Below are positions 10,420 through 22,454 of a stretch of 64,000 nucleotides of DNA, piece by piece. A program made the translations under genes and the position numbers. The stretch covers positions 43,697,357-43,761,356 of the forward strand of contig NC_088781.1 of assembly GCF_958450345.1 (NCBI RefSeq), in the 5' to 3' direction. The stretch's first letter is position 1, and every line of letters starts with the position of its first letter. Source of the DNA: Calliphora vicina (lineage: Eukaryota; Arthropoda; Insecta; Diptera; Calliphoridae). The notes beneath the pieces were generated by a model. It did no database searches, was not told the DNA's origin, and saw only the letters and a list, made by a program, of their open reading frames with translations.

Positions 10420-11717
10420 AGGAGTGAGATCGAAAAATTCTTAACATACATATATGTTTATAAAAAAGAAACCACTAAACTTACAGCTTTAATTTTTTTT
10501 TTATTTGATTGAAATTATTATTACAATTTACAAAAAAAATTATTTTTATAGTTTTAATCACTAGTGATGAAATTTTGAACCTTTTTCGGAAACCCTTCCA
10601 TTAACGTTTTTATAGTGCTTTCTGTCACTTTGCTCGAACATGTAGTCCATCTCCGTTTAAAATCTACCACACTTTTGGACACCTTTTTTGTACTCTTCAA
10701 TTCTCTTTTAACAAGAGCCCAATATCTCTCCACTGGCCTTAGCTCCGGGCAGTTTGGAGGATTTGCCTCTCTTGGTACAAATACCACATTATTGTTCTTG
10801 TACCACTCAAGGGCTTGTTTGCCATAGTGACAGGATGCCAAGTCAGGCCAAAAATAAGTGGACACATTATGAAGTCTTATGAATGGAAGCAGCCTTTTTT
10901 GTAAACATTCCTTGATGTAAATTTCGGTATTTATAGAGCCCGTTGTAACAAATGAGTGGCTTCTTTTGCCGCAACTGCATATTGCTTGCCATACCAAGAA
11001 CTTTCTGGGAAATTTTGTCTGCTTTTGGGTCCTAAACTTTTCTTCAACATTCCCTCGAGCATCAGCAACATAAAATTTTTGACCTGGAAGTTGCGAAAAA
11101 TCTGCCAGAACATACGTTTCGTCATCCATTATGCAGCAAGAATATTTTTTTATAAAACTTGACTTCAATTTCCGTGCTCTGTTTTTGGCCTCTAAATTTT
11201 TAGTAGCGTTCCTGTCAGGAACTTTTTGAGCCTTGTATGTTTTTAAACCTGCATTAGCTTTAACTTTTCGTACCAAATAGTCCGAGCACTGAGCTAACCG
11301 GGCTGCTTTCCTACCGGATGTGTTGGGAGCTCTTTTGAAAATGCGTTCTATTTTTTTGGCTTTAGAAACATCATGTGGACCATTCCTTCTACCTGAACCA
11401 GGTTTTCTATCAACTGACAAGTTCTCCCGGTACTGTTTAATAACATTGGAAACAGTTTGACGGCAGACCTTTGTATGCTTGGCCAACTTTTTGTAAGACC
11501 AAGTTGGGTTTTGTTGAAAATATTTAATAATTTCAGTACGCACTTTTTTCTGGTCACTCATTTTAATCAGATTAACAAAAAAATTAATATAATTGACATT
11601 ACACATAATAACTGACATGTTTTTCAAAGGTAACTTGATCAAAAAAAAATTCAAATAATACTTGGGTTAAAAAATGTAATGAAAAACGTGTGTTAAGAAT
11701 TTTTCGATCTCACTCCT
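10420..11717 (-). mobile_element. Intact DD37E Tc1/mariner-superfamily transposon
   Basis: The 1298-bp element is bounded by TA dinucleotides (10418-10419 and 11718-11719), the standard target duplication of this superfamily. Its terminal inverted repeats are 27 bp and identical (10420-10446 and 11691-11717), starting AGGAGTGAGATCG. The single gene lies on the minus strand with about 130 bp at one end and 155 bp at the other. Perfect ends and an unbroken gene suggest recent activity. A broken relative with the same ends lies at 13197-14443 in the opposite orientation. Confidence 0.93.
10554..11561 (-). CDS. DD37E transposase (complete)
   Basis: A 335-residue protein. I take the Met of 'MSDQKKVRTEIIKYF' as the start because the upstream in-frame extension is A/T-rich with no motif, and the related copy at 13356 starts at the same place. 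Residues 1-60 form the helix-turn-helix DNA-binding region ('YKKLAKHTKVCRQTVSNVIKQY'), followed by a basic GRR-type linker ('KPGSGRR'). The catalytic domain shows D147 (MDDETY), D240 (WPDLASCHYG) and E278 (LRPVERYW), with 37 residues between the last two. That is the DD37E spacing described for mosquito ITmD37E elements, not DD34E (Tc1) or DD34D (mariner). The protein would bind the inverted repeats and cut and paste at TA. All three catalytic residues are present and the frame is uninterrupted. Whether it is expressed cannot be seen. Confidence 0.92.
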   Translation of the reverse strand: MSDQKKVRTEIIKYFQQNPTWSYKKLAKHTKVCRQTVSNVIKQYRENLSVDRKPGSGRRNGPHDVSKAKKIERIFKRAPNTSGRKAARLAQCSDYLVRKVKANAGLKTYKAQKVPDRNATKNLEAKNRARKLKSSFIKKYSCCIMDDETYVLADFSQLPGQKFYVADARGNVEEKFRTQKQTKFPRKFLVWQAICSCGKRSHSFVTTGSINTEIYIKECLQKRLLPFIRLHNVSTYFWPDLASCHYGKQALEWYKNNNVVFVPREANPPNCPELRPVERYWALVKRELKSTKKVSKSVVDFKRRWTTCSSKVTESTIKTLMEGFPKKVQNFITSD

Positions 11718-11719
11718 TA

Positions 11720-13194
11720 GGTTAGAAATGAAATAAATAAGATTTGTAGAAACTACAAATGCGCTTTCGAAAAAAATATTTATATCACCGGAAAGGTTAA
11801 ATTTATCTCTATATGACCCCAACGTTAGTTTTTGATCCTAGTTTATTGAATCTGTCAAAATTGTATCAATCAAAATATTTTGGAAATAATTCTGCCCTTT
11901 CTAACTGGCTTCTCTAATTGAAATGAAATTTCAACAAACAATAAGTTTTGACAACAGATCTCTCAAAGTAGGACACCACAGATTCGTCCAAAGATTTTAG
12001 TACTTTTTTGTTTTTAATTTTATTTAATTAATCTTACAGTTAAGCCTATAAAAAATGCTAGTGTGTACTAATTATCACTTATTATTAGCGAAAAGCCTTG
12101 TCCGGTTTTTCACATTATCAGATACAATCTATTACCGATTTCATTAAAATTGTTCCTGTTAGTTAAATAATAAATAAAATAATTTCAAAGATACTTTTTT
12201 TTTGGAGCCCAAACTTAAGCGATTTTAAATATGAAATTTGAGAAAATTTGGATTCTTCGCTTTTTTGCTGAAAATGTATATTGAATATTCAAAATGATTC
12301 CAATTTTTATACGTGTTCTTCGTAGGTAATTTTTATGTCGAAATTTCAGATTTAGTCTATAAGATCACAGAGGAGGGTAAAGGAGGAGCACAAATTTATA
12401 TACACTAATCAGCCTAAGGCCAAATTAGGTCCAATTGGGTGATTGAAAAATATGCTATTCCGTAATTTGGAGTCATTTAACAGATTATATCATTATTATG
12501 CACTTTCTTTTTTTAAGTTTTCTTTTTAAAAAAGGTGCTGAAATATATTTTTTTAAATTAAACTATTTCAAATAACAAATTTTTAAAAATTCTTATAAAA
12601 CTTACCAAAAAACAACACATGATTGAATTATCTAAAATAATATCTTACCTGAAATGAGAAAAAAATAAAAGTTTAAATTAGTTGTTATTTCTAGCCAAAA
12701 AGTCAAGGTAGTAAACCTTATAATAATCATTTAATATCCCGAAAAAAAACATAAAAAAACTTTGCCAAATTTAAAATCAATAATCGAGAAAAAGTGAAAC
12801 CAAATTTCGTTTAAAGTTTTTTAAACCCTGCTCCCACACTCAAGCAAACAAATGACAAACCTTCCCCTGTGCAGCAGAGTCTAATAAAAATGTATGGAGC
12901 GAGTAGTAGTAAGTGGATGTTAAAGAAATCAAATGAAACAGAAACTCAAATAACGAAGGAAGCACAGCAAAACAAAAGGAAAGGAAAAATAAAATTGAAA
13001 GAAATATTGAGGCATGAAAGTGTAAATACCAACAACTCACGCAATAAAACTTTAATTTCAAGCATAATCAAGTTGCAATGCGGCATATAAATGGTATTTA
13101 TAAATATACACACACACTCACACTCACTTATGCAGACAAATACAAACACAATTTTCAAGTCACACATAGATACAGACGTACACACATACGTACA
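11720..13194. other. Non-coding spacer between the two DD37E copies
   Basis: A+T-rich sequence with no supported gene. A short pyrimidine/CA microsatellite ('cacacacactcacactcac') lies near 13107-13135. Open frames near 12840-13224 lack motifs and overlap on both strands. Confidence 0.55.
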
Positions 13195-13196
13195 TA

Positions 13197-14443
13197 AGGA
13201 GTGAGATGGAAAAAACCTTAACACACTTTTTTCATTAAAAATTTTAACCCAAGCAAGTATTATTTGATTTTGGTTTTGATCAGGTTGCCTTTGAAAAGTA
13301 GGTCACTTATTATGTTTAATGTCAATTATGATCATTTGTTGTTAATCTTATTAAAATGATTGACGAGAAAAAAGTGCGCACTAAAATTATTAAATATTTT
13401 CAACAAAATCCAACTTGGACCTACAAACAATCAAAGGTCTGCCATTACTCTGATTCCAATGTTATTAAACAGTATCGCGAGAACTTGTGCGTTGATAGAA
13501 AACCAGGTCCAGGAAGAAGGAATGCTCCACATTATGTTTTTAAAGCCAATAAATGGAAATCATTTTCAAAAGTGTTCCCAACACATCCGGTAGGAAAGCA
13601 GTCCGGTTAGCTCAGTATTCGGACTATTTGGTACGAAAAATTGAAGCCAATGCAGGTTTAAAAACATGCAAGGCTCAAAAAGCTTTGCTAAAAATTTAGA
13701 GACCACAGGCAAAGCACGGAAATTGAAGTCAAATTTTATAAAAAAAAAAATATACTTGCAGCATGACGGATGACGAAACGTATGTTCTGGAAAAATTTTC
13801 GCAGCTTCCGGATCAATATTTGTATGTTGCTCGAGGGAATGTTGTAGAAAAGTTTAGAACCCAAAAGCAGAAAATGTTCCCAAAATGTTCTTGGTATGGC
13901 AAGCTATATGCAGTTGTTACAAGGGGCTCTGTAAATACCGAAATTATATCAAGGAAAGTTTACAAAAGAGGGTGCTTTCATGCATAAGACTTTTTAATGT
14001 GTTCACTAATTTTTGGCCTGATTTAGTATCTTGTCACTATTGTAAGCAAGGTCTTGATTGGAACAAGAACAATAATGTGGTATTTGTACCAAGATAGGCA
14101 AATCCTCCAAACTGCCTGGAGCTAAGGCCAGTAGAGATATATTGGGCTCTTGTTAAAAAAGAATTGAAGAGCACAAAAAATGTGTCCAAAATTGAGGTAG
14201 ATTTTAAATGGAGATGGACTGCCTGTTTGAACAAAGTGACAGAAAGAACTAGAAAAACCTTAATGGAAGGGTTTCCGGAAAAGGTTCATAAATTCATCAC
14301 AATTGATTAGAACTATAAAAATATTATTTTTTGTAAGCTGCAATAATAATTTTTATAAGTTGTAATCAAATCAATACTGTAAGTTTAGTGGTTTCTTTTG
14401 TATTAACATTTATGTATGTTAAGATTTTTGCGATCTCACTCCT
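13197..14443 (+). mobile_element. Decayed DD37E transposon, inverted relative to 10420-11717
   Basis: It is flanked by TA (13195-13196 and 14444-14445). Its ends both start AGGAGTGAGAT and are clearly homologous to the intact copy, but with several mismatches between the two ends. The gene runs on the plus strand and is broken. The two copies face opposite directions about 1.5 kb apart. Confidence 0.9.
13356..14310 (+). pseudogene. DD37E transposase pseudogene
   Basis: Homologous along its whole length to the intact transposase at 10554-11561. A deletion removes part of the helix-turn-helix ('YKQ-SKVC' against 'YKKLAKHTKVC'). Frameshifts separate the N-terminal piece (to 13610), the middle piece with 'MTDDETYVLEKF' (13763 on) and the C-terminal piece ('NFWPDLVSCHYCKQ', from 13885). 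A Glu codon has become TAG at 14095-14097. The third catalytic Glu ('LRPVEIYW') survives, as do both catalytic Asp residues, but no continuous protein can be made. Confidence 0.9.
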
Positions 14444-14445
14444 TA

Positions 14446-15829
14446 TGTATTGACTACAAACATTAAATAAGAGAAGTTGTATTAAACTTAATACAAACAC
14501 TTTGACACAACAGTAACAGGAGCAGCAGCAACAGCAAAAGAACAACACCAACTATTTATAGTAGAGAATTGCAACAACAACAGCAACAATGTAAAACTGT
14601 AATAGCAATTACAGCAACACTACTCTTCAACCACACTCTCAGCCATACAAATATGTATAACAAATACAAAATAATATACTTCTCTTTTCATACTTTGGGG
14701 AGAAAACAAAACAACAACAAAAAAAGGAAAAACACCAACAATTCAATGCAACATTTGATTGGCAATAATTGAAAATGGTTGGCAATCAAATAATAATGAT
14801 GTTGATGATTACAACAACAACAATAGGAATACAGAAACAACAATGGAACAGCAGCTACAACAACAACGTCATCACTGACCAAAAGACATTACGATTAAAT
14901 GAGAAATGAAAATATAAGAGACACAATGACGACGACTACAAATAAGCGACGACAACATTATTACGTTGCGATAAAGCCAAGCAAACATACAGACAGACAG
15001 TCATACTAACGGATAAGGATAGAAAGAAGGTGGTGAGGTGGATAACGTACAGACAGCAGTTGCTTAAAGGAATAAAATTTATTAAAACGCCAAAATCTGT
15101 AATTAACATTTGAACGTTTTATAAGAGAATAGATTTATTTAGAAAACACGTTTTTGATAAAATTAGCAGCTAAAACTTGCATTACCAAGTACTAGGTTAA
15201 ACTGATAATATAATAATTCCTCACTACTTACAGATGGTCACTTCAATTAATTATTTTTACACGATGATATCACTGAATGCAACAACTTACCAAGAACGCT
15301 TACAAAGCTTAAACTACTATTTACATGTAATGGCTGTTATAATACTCCTAAATCGTAAGGGCTTAAAAGTTATCAAAATATCCTTAACAAACTATGAATT
15401 CGATCAATAATATAACTGATTCTGCTGTTGTACCATTCATGTCATTACAAAGTTTTTGTTGCATGTGATAAATAAAATTTTTGTGGGAAATTGTATGCCC
15501 ACGCGAAATATTATGATTAAATTCTTTTCTCACACTGTTTAAAAGTATGTACGAATAATGTGTGCTTATAAATGAATAGTATAAGATGGACCATCGTCAT
15601 CAAATCTCAAACTCTCTCTTTAAATCCACTCACTGGTTTTGCTGGTCTTTTATTTATAAACAAATATATGTACTTTCATTCAAATGCTTACTAAGTTGCT
15701 CCATAGCAATATGATGAAAAATATTAGATAAAAATATGTTCTGCAACTCTTCCTGAATCTATTGTGTTTGTTGCACTACCATGATCTAGATTGATCGAAG
15801 ATTATTAATAGACTGTGGGATGAACTGCT
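14446..15829. other. Non-coding stretch with CAA/CAG-rich tracts
   Basis: 14515-14870 is dominated by CAA, CAG and ACA triplets on the plus strand, typical of fly intronic or intergenic microsatellites. The remainder is plain A+T-rich DNA. The open frames here are low-complexity and I do not regard them as genes. Confidence 0.6.
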
Positions 15830-16866
15830 CTAGTTCAGTTCAGTTCTAGTTCAGTTCTAGTTCAGTTCTAGTTCAGTTCTAGTTCAGTTCTAGTTCAGTT
15901 CTAGTTCAGTTCTAGTTCAGTTCTAGTTCAGTTCTTGTTCAGTTCTAGTTCAGTTCTAGTTCTAGTTCAGTTCTAGTTCAGTTCTAGTTCAGTTCTAGTT
16001 CAGTTCTAGTTCAGTTCTAGTTCAGTTCTAGTTCAGTTCTAGTTCAGTTCTAGTTCAGTTCTAGTTCAGTTCTAGTTCAGTTCTAGTTCAGTTCTAGTTC
16101 AGTTCTAGTTCAGTTCTAGTTCAGTTCTAGTTCAGTTCTAGTTCAGTTCTAGTTCAGTTCTAGTTCAGTTCTAGTTCAGTTCTAGTTCAGTTCTAGTTCA
16201 GTTCTAGTTCAGTTCTAGTTCAGTTCTAGTTCAGTTCTAGTTCAGTTCTAGTTCAGTTCTAGTTCAGTTCTAGTTCAGTTCTAGTTCAGTTCTAGTTCAG
16301 TTCTAGTTCAGTTCTAGTTTAGTTCTAGTTCAGTTCTAGTTCAGTTCTAGTTCAGTTCTAGTTCAGTTCTAGTTCATTTCTAGTTCAGTTCTAGTTCAGT
16401 TCTAGTTCAGTTCTAGTTCAGTTCTAGTTCAGTTCTAGTTCAGTTCTAGTTCAGTTCTAGTTCAGTTCTAGTTCAGTTCTAGTTCAGTTCTAGTTCAGTT
16501 CTAGTTCAGTTCTAGTTCAGTTCTAGTTCAGTTCTAGTTCAGTTCTAGTTCAGTTCTAGTTCAGTTCTAGTTCTAGTTCAGTTCTAGTTCAGTTCTAGTT
16601 CAGTTCTAGTTCAGTTCTAGTTCAGTTCTAGTTCAGTTCTAGTTCAGTTCTAGTTCAGTTCTAGTTCAGTTCTAGTTCAGTTCTAGTTCAGTTCTAGTTC
16701 AGTTCTAGTTCAGTTCTAGTTCAGTTCTAGTTCAGTTCTAGTTCAGTTCTAGTTCAGTTCTAGTTCAGTTCTAGTTCAGTTCTAGTTCAGTTCTAGTTCA
16801 GTTCTAGTTCAGTTCTAGTTCAGTTCTAGTTCAGTTCTAGTTCAGTTCTAGTTCAGTTCTAGTTCA
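15830..16866. repeat. Satellite array 2, 11-bp unit TAGTTCAGTTC
   Basis: About 94 copies of the same unit and orientation as array 1. Unlike array 1 it has scattered variants. There are two 6-bp short units, where TAGTTC is followed directly by TAGTTC (near 15957 and 16568). Point changes lie near 15935 (TTGTTC), 16318 (TAGTTTAGTTC) and 16376 (TTCATTTC), and the first unit (15831-15846) is irregular. The 5- and 6-bp sub-blocks suggest replication slippage at the AGTTC level. Confidence 0.97.
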
Positions 16867-18388
16867 AGAAGTTAAAAAATCCATTTTTCTGGCTCAGTCT
16901 ATTGTACATCGAGTGTACAAGTAGAGTTTATTTCAATGTCTCACAACTCAACTCAATATTAAATTTACACCCACTTAAGTACTAAAAGAAAGCAGCAGCA
17001 AACAGAGGAGCAACAAAAAGAACTAAAGCCAAATGACCCCGAGTATTTAAACTTATATGCAGTACAGAATAAATACACATAGCTTCAGACTACAATATAC
17101 TTGTATAAATAAATAACGTACATTGCATGTATGTATATTTAAAGACACATACTACTCAATATTAGATGGTTTTTGCTACAACAAAACTGTATTCAACTTG
17201 ATGTTACATACCTATGTACGAACATCCATATAAATTGTATGTTTAAATACACAAAGTAACCATTGTTTTCGACCATTGAAACTAAACCGCAACCACAACA
17301 GCTCTAAGCACTACAATACAGTTTGTCCACTTTATACTTTCATCTATTTCTACTTGCTACTCACTACAACAACTACTACTCGACCACTATTACAATACGA
17401 CAATACACTAAACTGATATACATCAGTGTCCACATCATCATCATACCCCCGACATTATACCGCCCAATCATCATGCTCGTGACCCATTACCACCATCTTC
17501 AAATTGTTTGGTACTGGTGAGCAAAAATAAAAAAAAAAATAAAGGAATAAGCAATCAGCTCATTTTGCCTGAAAAGATTTAGCAAAAATACAATATTGAA
17601 TGAAAATTATATTAACAGAAAACGAAGTGAAAGGAAAACCTAGCAGGGAGGGACAGATTTAATTTAAAGATTTTATGATGCAGAGTAAAAACAAAAGGGG
17701 TTTGGTGCTAAAATAGAAATGTCTCTTGCTAGAAGGAAGATTTAATGTGGCAAAAGAGAGATTTCTAGGGAAACAGTTATCACGACTAACTAAGATTCAT
17801 CATTGAATTCTAATACCAAGAATGATTTCATTTCCAGAGTAGCATCATAGATATTTTAAACGCTACTTGGACTCTTTAAGATAATAACTTCTTTAGTACT
17901 AATTGTGAACCAAATATCCGGATGTCAGTTGTTATTTTCAGAAACGAATAAAAAAGGATATTTATAACAGATTGACGACCATCTGTAGTGATCCATTCTC
18001 TAGGGGCTTAACTTTCATATTTCCAAATTAAGAGGGAAAGGACTAAAGTGTGTCACTACTTGATATGAAAAACTGTTTAACCTAACCTAATCCAGCAGAA
18101 GATTCTGATTCGGTAATTCTAATCCAACTCTTTATATCCAGGTATTATAACGTGATCGATAGGAAATAACCTAAATATGGCACTACTTGATATGACAAAC
18201 CTCTTCATAATCCTAAGTCCAGTCCAGTCTAAAAAGATATTGGATACGGTTAGAGCGAGGTCAGCGATAGAATCTCATTTAACAGATTGCATTAGGTTAA
18301 ATGGAAAAGTCTTTCGACTGCTTGCGTTTTACATAACTGTGGAGCATTTTAAGTTAAGGAACTTTTGCAATAATAAGGATATGGAGTT
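16867..18388. other. Non-coding stretch
   Basis: No gene supported. A short imperfect direct repeat '(t/g)gcactacttgatatga(a/c)aaac'-like occurs near 18054 and again near 18180. Otherwise A+T-rich single-copy-looking DNA. Confidence 0.55.
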
Positions 18389-18390
18389 TA

Positions 18391-18998
18391 TTGGGTGTAC
18401 GACATAAAAATGAGGGATTTTTTTTATAGATTTTAGCTTTTATTTTAAAACATGTGTACAAGAGAACTGCTCATCTTTTGAGAACAAGAACGAATCAATG
18501 CAATTTCGGATACTTTTTTCCAAAGTGAAGCGTATCCTTTCTAAATAGTTTTTAAGAGGTATTGCATCATGTGGCCTAACGTTGTTATGATGGAGTATTA
18601 CGGTTTCATGTCTGGCCGCATATTCTGGGCATTTTTTGGTAAATTGTCACTTCAAACGAATCAATTGTGTTCGGTACAGGCTACCTGTGATGGTCTGGCA
18701 GCTCATAATAGATATGATCATTTTAGTCTCACCAAATACAGAGCATTACCTTACCGACGTGGATATTTGGCTTTGGTGTCTATTCGGCTGGTTGGCCGAG
18801 CTTCACATAAGATCTCTTACGTTTAGGGTGATCTTAATGGATCCATTGTTCATCGCAAGTAATTAATTGGTGCAAAACTGATTTTCTTTTAAAGCGTTCA
18901 AGCTGCATTTCAGACATACAAAATCGTCTTTCTACTTGCAAAAATTTTCAAAAAGTCAAGCAAAATTTCCCGCATATGACGCTTTGTTGGCACAAAAT
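18391..18998 (-). pseudogene. Mariner (DD34D) relic, minus strand
   Basis: It starts right after a TA with the family end TTGGGTGTACGACATAAAAATG, shared with the copies at 30735 and 35333. Reading on the minus strand, remnants of the C-terminal, middle and N-terminal parts of the transposase follow in order and end with the N-terminal word near 18950-18995 ('cccgcatatgacgctttgttggcaca'). Much of the middle is deleted or scrambled. The 5' inverted repeat has been lost at the junction with the next transposon. Confidence 0.75.
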
Positions 18999-18999
18999 T

Positions 19000-19925
19000 C
19001 GACAGTTGATAGCGGCCATATTGTTGAAGCTACATCTGTCTAAATGGCTGTAATTTACATTTCATTTTGCCAAATCACCATGGAAGGATATAGCGTTCAA
19101 CAGCACATGCAAATTATAAATTTGTTTTATTAAAATGGGTGTTCTATTCGGGCAAAATTCCGCGTCCTATTTATCGTTCGTGGTGTGGTGGATAAATGTA
19201 AGTCCACTGGTTCGGTAAACAATGAACTAACAACCGTACGAAGACGAAACGCAAGATCTGCCGATAACACGAGGCAGTCAATTTCGTGTCGCTCAGAAGA
19301 ACTTGGCCTTCGCAGACCACAACATGCGTCTGGGTCGCAGAAAATTCAACTGGTCCAGGAGCTGAAGGTAAACGACCATAACAACGACGTGTGTTCGTTG
19401 AATGAGCCTTGGAACGTCAACGATACCAATCCACATGAGATCCAAGAGCATCAAATGCATCCTGAAAAAATCACTGTTTGGTGTAGATTGTCATTTGTCC
19501 ATGAAAATCATTTCTTTGAGAAAGACGTTGGCCAGCCAGCCCATTACCCGGTGAGCGCTATATACCGATGATTACCAACATATTTTGGCCTAAACTGGAT
19601 TACATGGACAACAAGGATATGTGGTTTCAACAGAACGGCGTTGTGTGCCACACAGCTCAAGCAACATTGGACAATCTGCACGAGCGATTTGAGGGCATAT
19701 GATATCTCGTGGAGGTGATGTTGACTGGTGATGCGATTTGACATCGTTAGACTTTTTCTTGAGGGGTTTTCGTAAGTCGCATGTCTATGCGAATAAACCG
19801 CAAACAACACCAGACCTCTAAACCGAACGACACACCATGTCGCTTCACCTGTATTCTCGTGATGTTCTGGTCATGAGAATACAATGTGATGTCCGCTGGT
19901 CTAAATACATTTTTCAAGTAACGAA
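19000..19925 (+). pseudogene. Tc1/IS630-like (DDE_3-type) transposase relic
   Basis: Plus-strand remnants follow the order of a known insect transposase family: the start 'MEGYSVQQHMQIINLFY' (~19080), 'VVDKCKSTGSVNNELTTVRRRN', 'NPHEIQEHQMHPEKITVWCRLSF' (~19430-19495), then 'MDNKDMWFQQNGVVCHTAQATL' (~19600-19670) and 'FFLRGFRKSHVYANKPQTTPDL' (~19755-19815). In the family the block reads WFQQDGA; here the catalytic Asp codon has become AAC (Asn). Stops and frameshifts also break it. It abuts the truncated mariner to its left. Confidence 0.8.
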
Positions 19926-19929
19926 AGAA

Positions 19930-20375
19930 ACGGTGTAGGAATTACTTCACTCCATCTTATCTCCTTCCTATTTAAAAACCCTATATCCGACCGAAAATGG
20001 TATACAACTCTCACGAGCAGCTGTTTTAAAGTCTATTTTGGAGCGTCTCGACCGCGTACAGAAGAGGGCGAACATGATTATTGGTCACAGTAGGGTATCC
20101 AACTCTATTGATTCGCTGGAACACCGAAGCAATGTGGGCTACATTTCACTCTTCTATCAATACTACAATGGAATGTGTTCTGATGAAATTAAGGAACTTG
20201 TTCCAGATACCCGCAAATGTTTTTCATCAAGATTGGCCAGGGGACCGCACAACATATTACAGGAAAAAATCATTCTTTAGCCATACTGTCCGTATGAGGA
20301 ACATATTTGCCTCTGAAGTCTTTCTTAAAAAGATTGTAAGACGATTTAGTAACTTTATTTGGAGAGCTAAATTCA
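19930..20375 (+). pseudogene. LINE 3' coding tail relic (family L-A)
   Basis: The frame from 20038 reads 'LERLDRVQKRANMIIGH', 'SIDSLEHRSNVGYISLFYQYYNGMC', the C-terminal region found after the reverse transcriptase in jockey/CR1-like LINEs. The text 'ggaattacttcactccatct' just upstream also occurs, reversed, in the minus-strand LINE relic at 40235-41300, so the two belong to one family. No catalytic motif remains. Confidence 0.7.
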
Positions 20376-20640
20376 TGGATTCCGGCGTTCATGGACCTGC
20401 AAGTTCATTCGATTTGACCGTTTTAGATATCATTCTTTATATTATTTTCAAATCATGGAACTGTGAGAACAAACTTAAGATTCTGGAAGCCTCATAGAGA
20501 ATTTACGACAAAGAGTGGGAGAAATTATCGCCATGAAATTCTCGTCAGAACGATTACAAATGCGATAAAAATAGCTCAAATGATTATCAACAATATTGGC
20601 GGCCTCTTGATCGAGATCATGTTAAAAATATAACATTTGA
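20376..20640 (+). pseudogene. Second DDE_3-type transposase C-terminal relic
   Basis: The frame shows 'GPASSFDLTVLDIILYIIF', corresponding to the family's conserved third catalytic block (-PRSCDLTPLDxFLWG-), then 'ENKLKILEAS', 'ENLRQRVGEI' and a frame-shifted 'NAIKIAQMIINNIGGLL'. It follows the LINE tail directly and is a separate fragment from 19000-19925, which carries its own version of this region. Confidence 0.6.
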
Positions 20641-22454
20641 AAAATATTTTAAATTATATATTTTAACTTTTCAATGTGAGCTATATATTTGCATATTCCA
20701 TTATTTCGAATTTGCGGTAAACATACACTTTATTTCTCTCAGTGCAAATATTAGCTTAATGCTTGACCAAAAAAAAAGGAGACAAAAAAAAACACATGAA
20801 TGCTCTGAAGAAATGTAAAATACTGCAAATAGCACTCACATTGTTATCATGCTGCACTCATTGTTGCATTTGCTCTTCTTATTGTCTTCAGTTGTTTTTC
20901 TACTGTGTCATAAGTGGTTGAGCAAACTGTCCTTCTCTACAGCAAACTCAGCATAAAAGTAGTGTACAACAATAACAAATAAGAAAATAAAAGAAAACTA
21001 CAACAAATAGTACTCAATACTAAAAGTACCAGTAGCACAGCAATAATGACACCAACAATGCAACACATCATGTAAATTTACCTAAAATTGAGCCAAAACA
21101 AGACAGAAAGGTGTTGGTGATGATGATGATGTTGATTTAAAAAGACCAAAATACGAGGACTCATGTACTAGAGAAACATACTGGTAGCTACCAGTATAGA
21201 GTAGTACTGGGGGAGTAAAAGGTTAGTTTTTGCAGATCTAGACAGAAACTGAAACAGTTTCAGCTGAAGTATAAGTAAAAGTATAAAATGCAAAGTAGTG
21301 TGGTTTAAATACTTAAGTTGTTGCTGCTGCTGTAGTAGGTAGTTGTTATTTGGTTTTTGTCTATCTATAACTGGTACATGGTTGTAACATGCGTGTGTTT
21401 TACAGAAGGTTAGTCTGAAAAATATGTTGGGAGTGTTTGAAAATTACAAACGAATGTGGTTTAATATGTTCAAATACTTTCTTTCTCAAATGATTTCAGA
21501 AATTGCTGTCGTATGTTGAGTTTTTGCATTTTTTTTAAGCCTCCCACATTTTGTGGAGTGTTTATCCACCCCATAAAATAACAACAAACAGTTACAATAA
21601 CAACATCAGTTTAAATATTGAAGAATACGTATGGAAAAAAGAAAAAGGCACCAGCAGACAATTGCAACAAACACCCTTTTTCAATCTTATTGTGCAAAAA
21701 AGTTGTTGATTTTGTTTTTAGAAAATACACAACACAGCTACAGCCTGACAACATGTATTATTTAAATTACCCAGTAGTTTTTAGAATTGGATTGCTAAAC
21801 TCTTATTCCTTAGCTGATAAGATCTATAAGAACATCTAGTTACCTCTCAACCCACATTTAATATGGAGATGTCATTGGTTCCACCCAATGGACACTCTCT
21901 TCCTTTCACTACTAATATCTCTAGAAAAATTATGTCCAATTTATAGCACAATTGTATTCTTATTCTCTTTTCTTTAGTCGTCAATGAGACAGCGACGAAG
22001 GCACATGCTTAGCAGGTGTATTGAACTTTTTTTCTTGTCCACTAAAAGAAATATGTGCATAGTTTAATACATTCTGATCTGAAAAGAAATTTTTGAAGTA
22101 TTGTTACGTTTTTCCCTTCCATGTAGAATTTTGCAAATGTCCCTTTTTAAAACTGCAGGATTTATGTATAGACTTACTTGTTTGCATGAGTAAGAGTGCT
22201 GTGGTGTGTGTATATATTTATCCCGTCTCAACTAAAAGAGGTCTTATGCAGATAAGCAGACTTACTTCTTCTGTTTTTAATTTTTACAAGTACTGAAGCA
22301 AAATTTAATACTAAATTGCCAAATTGTATCGATCTGTTATATGCGAGGGTTAAACTAAAATTTGTTCGAAGAACAATGATAAGAAGATGAAAAGTCATTA
22401 AAAATTAAAGCCTGATAATTTAAATGAACTTAGCATATCCGGCTTTTCAATATT
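20641..22454. other. Non-coding stretch
   Basis: No gene supported. It contains short CAA tracts, a GATGATGATGATG run near 21120-21132 and simple A/T runs. The open frames at 21618-21839 and 22093-22296 have no recognisable motif. Confidence 0.55.

Noticed and set aside
12840..13224. Overlapping 73-92-codon frames on both strands upstream of the decayed DD37E copy
   Set aside because: Hydrophobic or Cys-rich translations of CA/GT microsatellite DNA; no motif.
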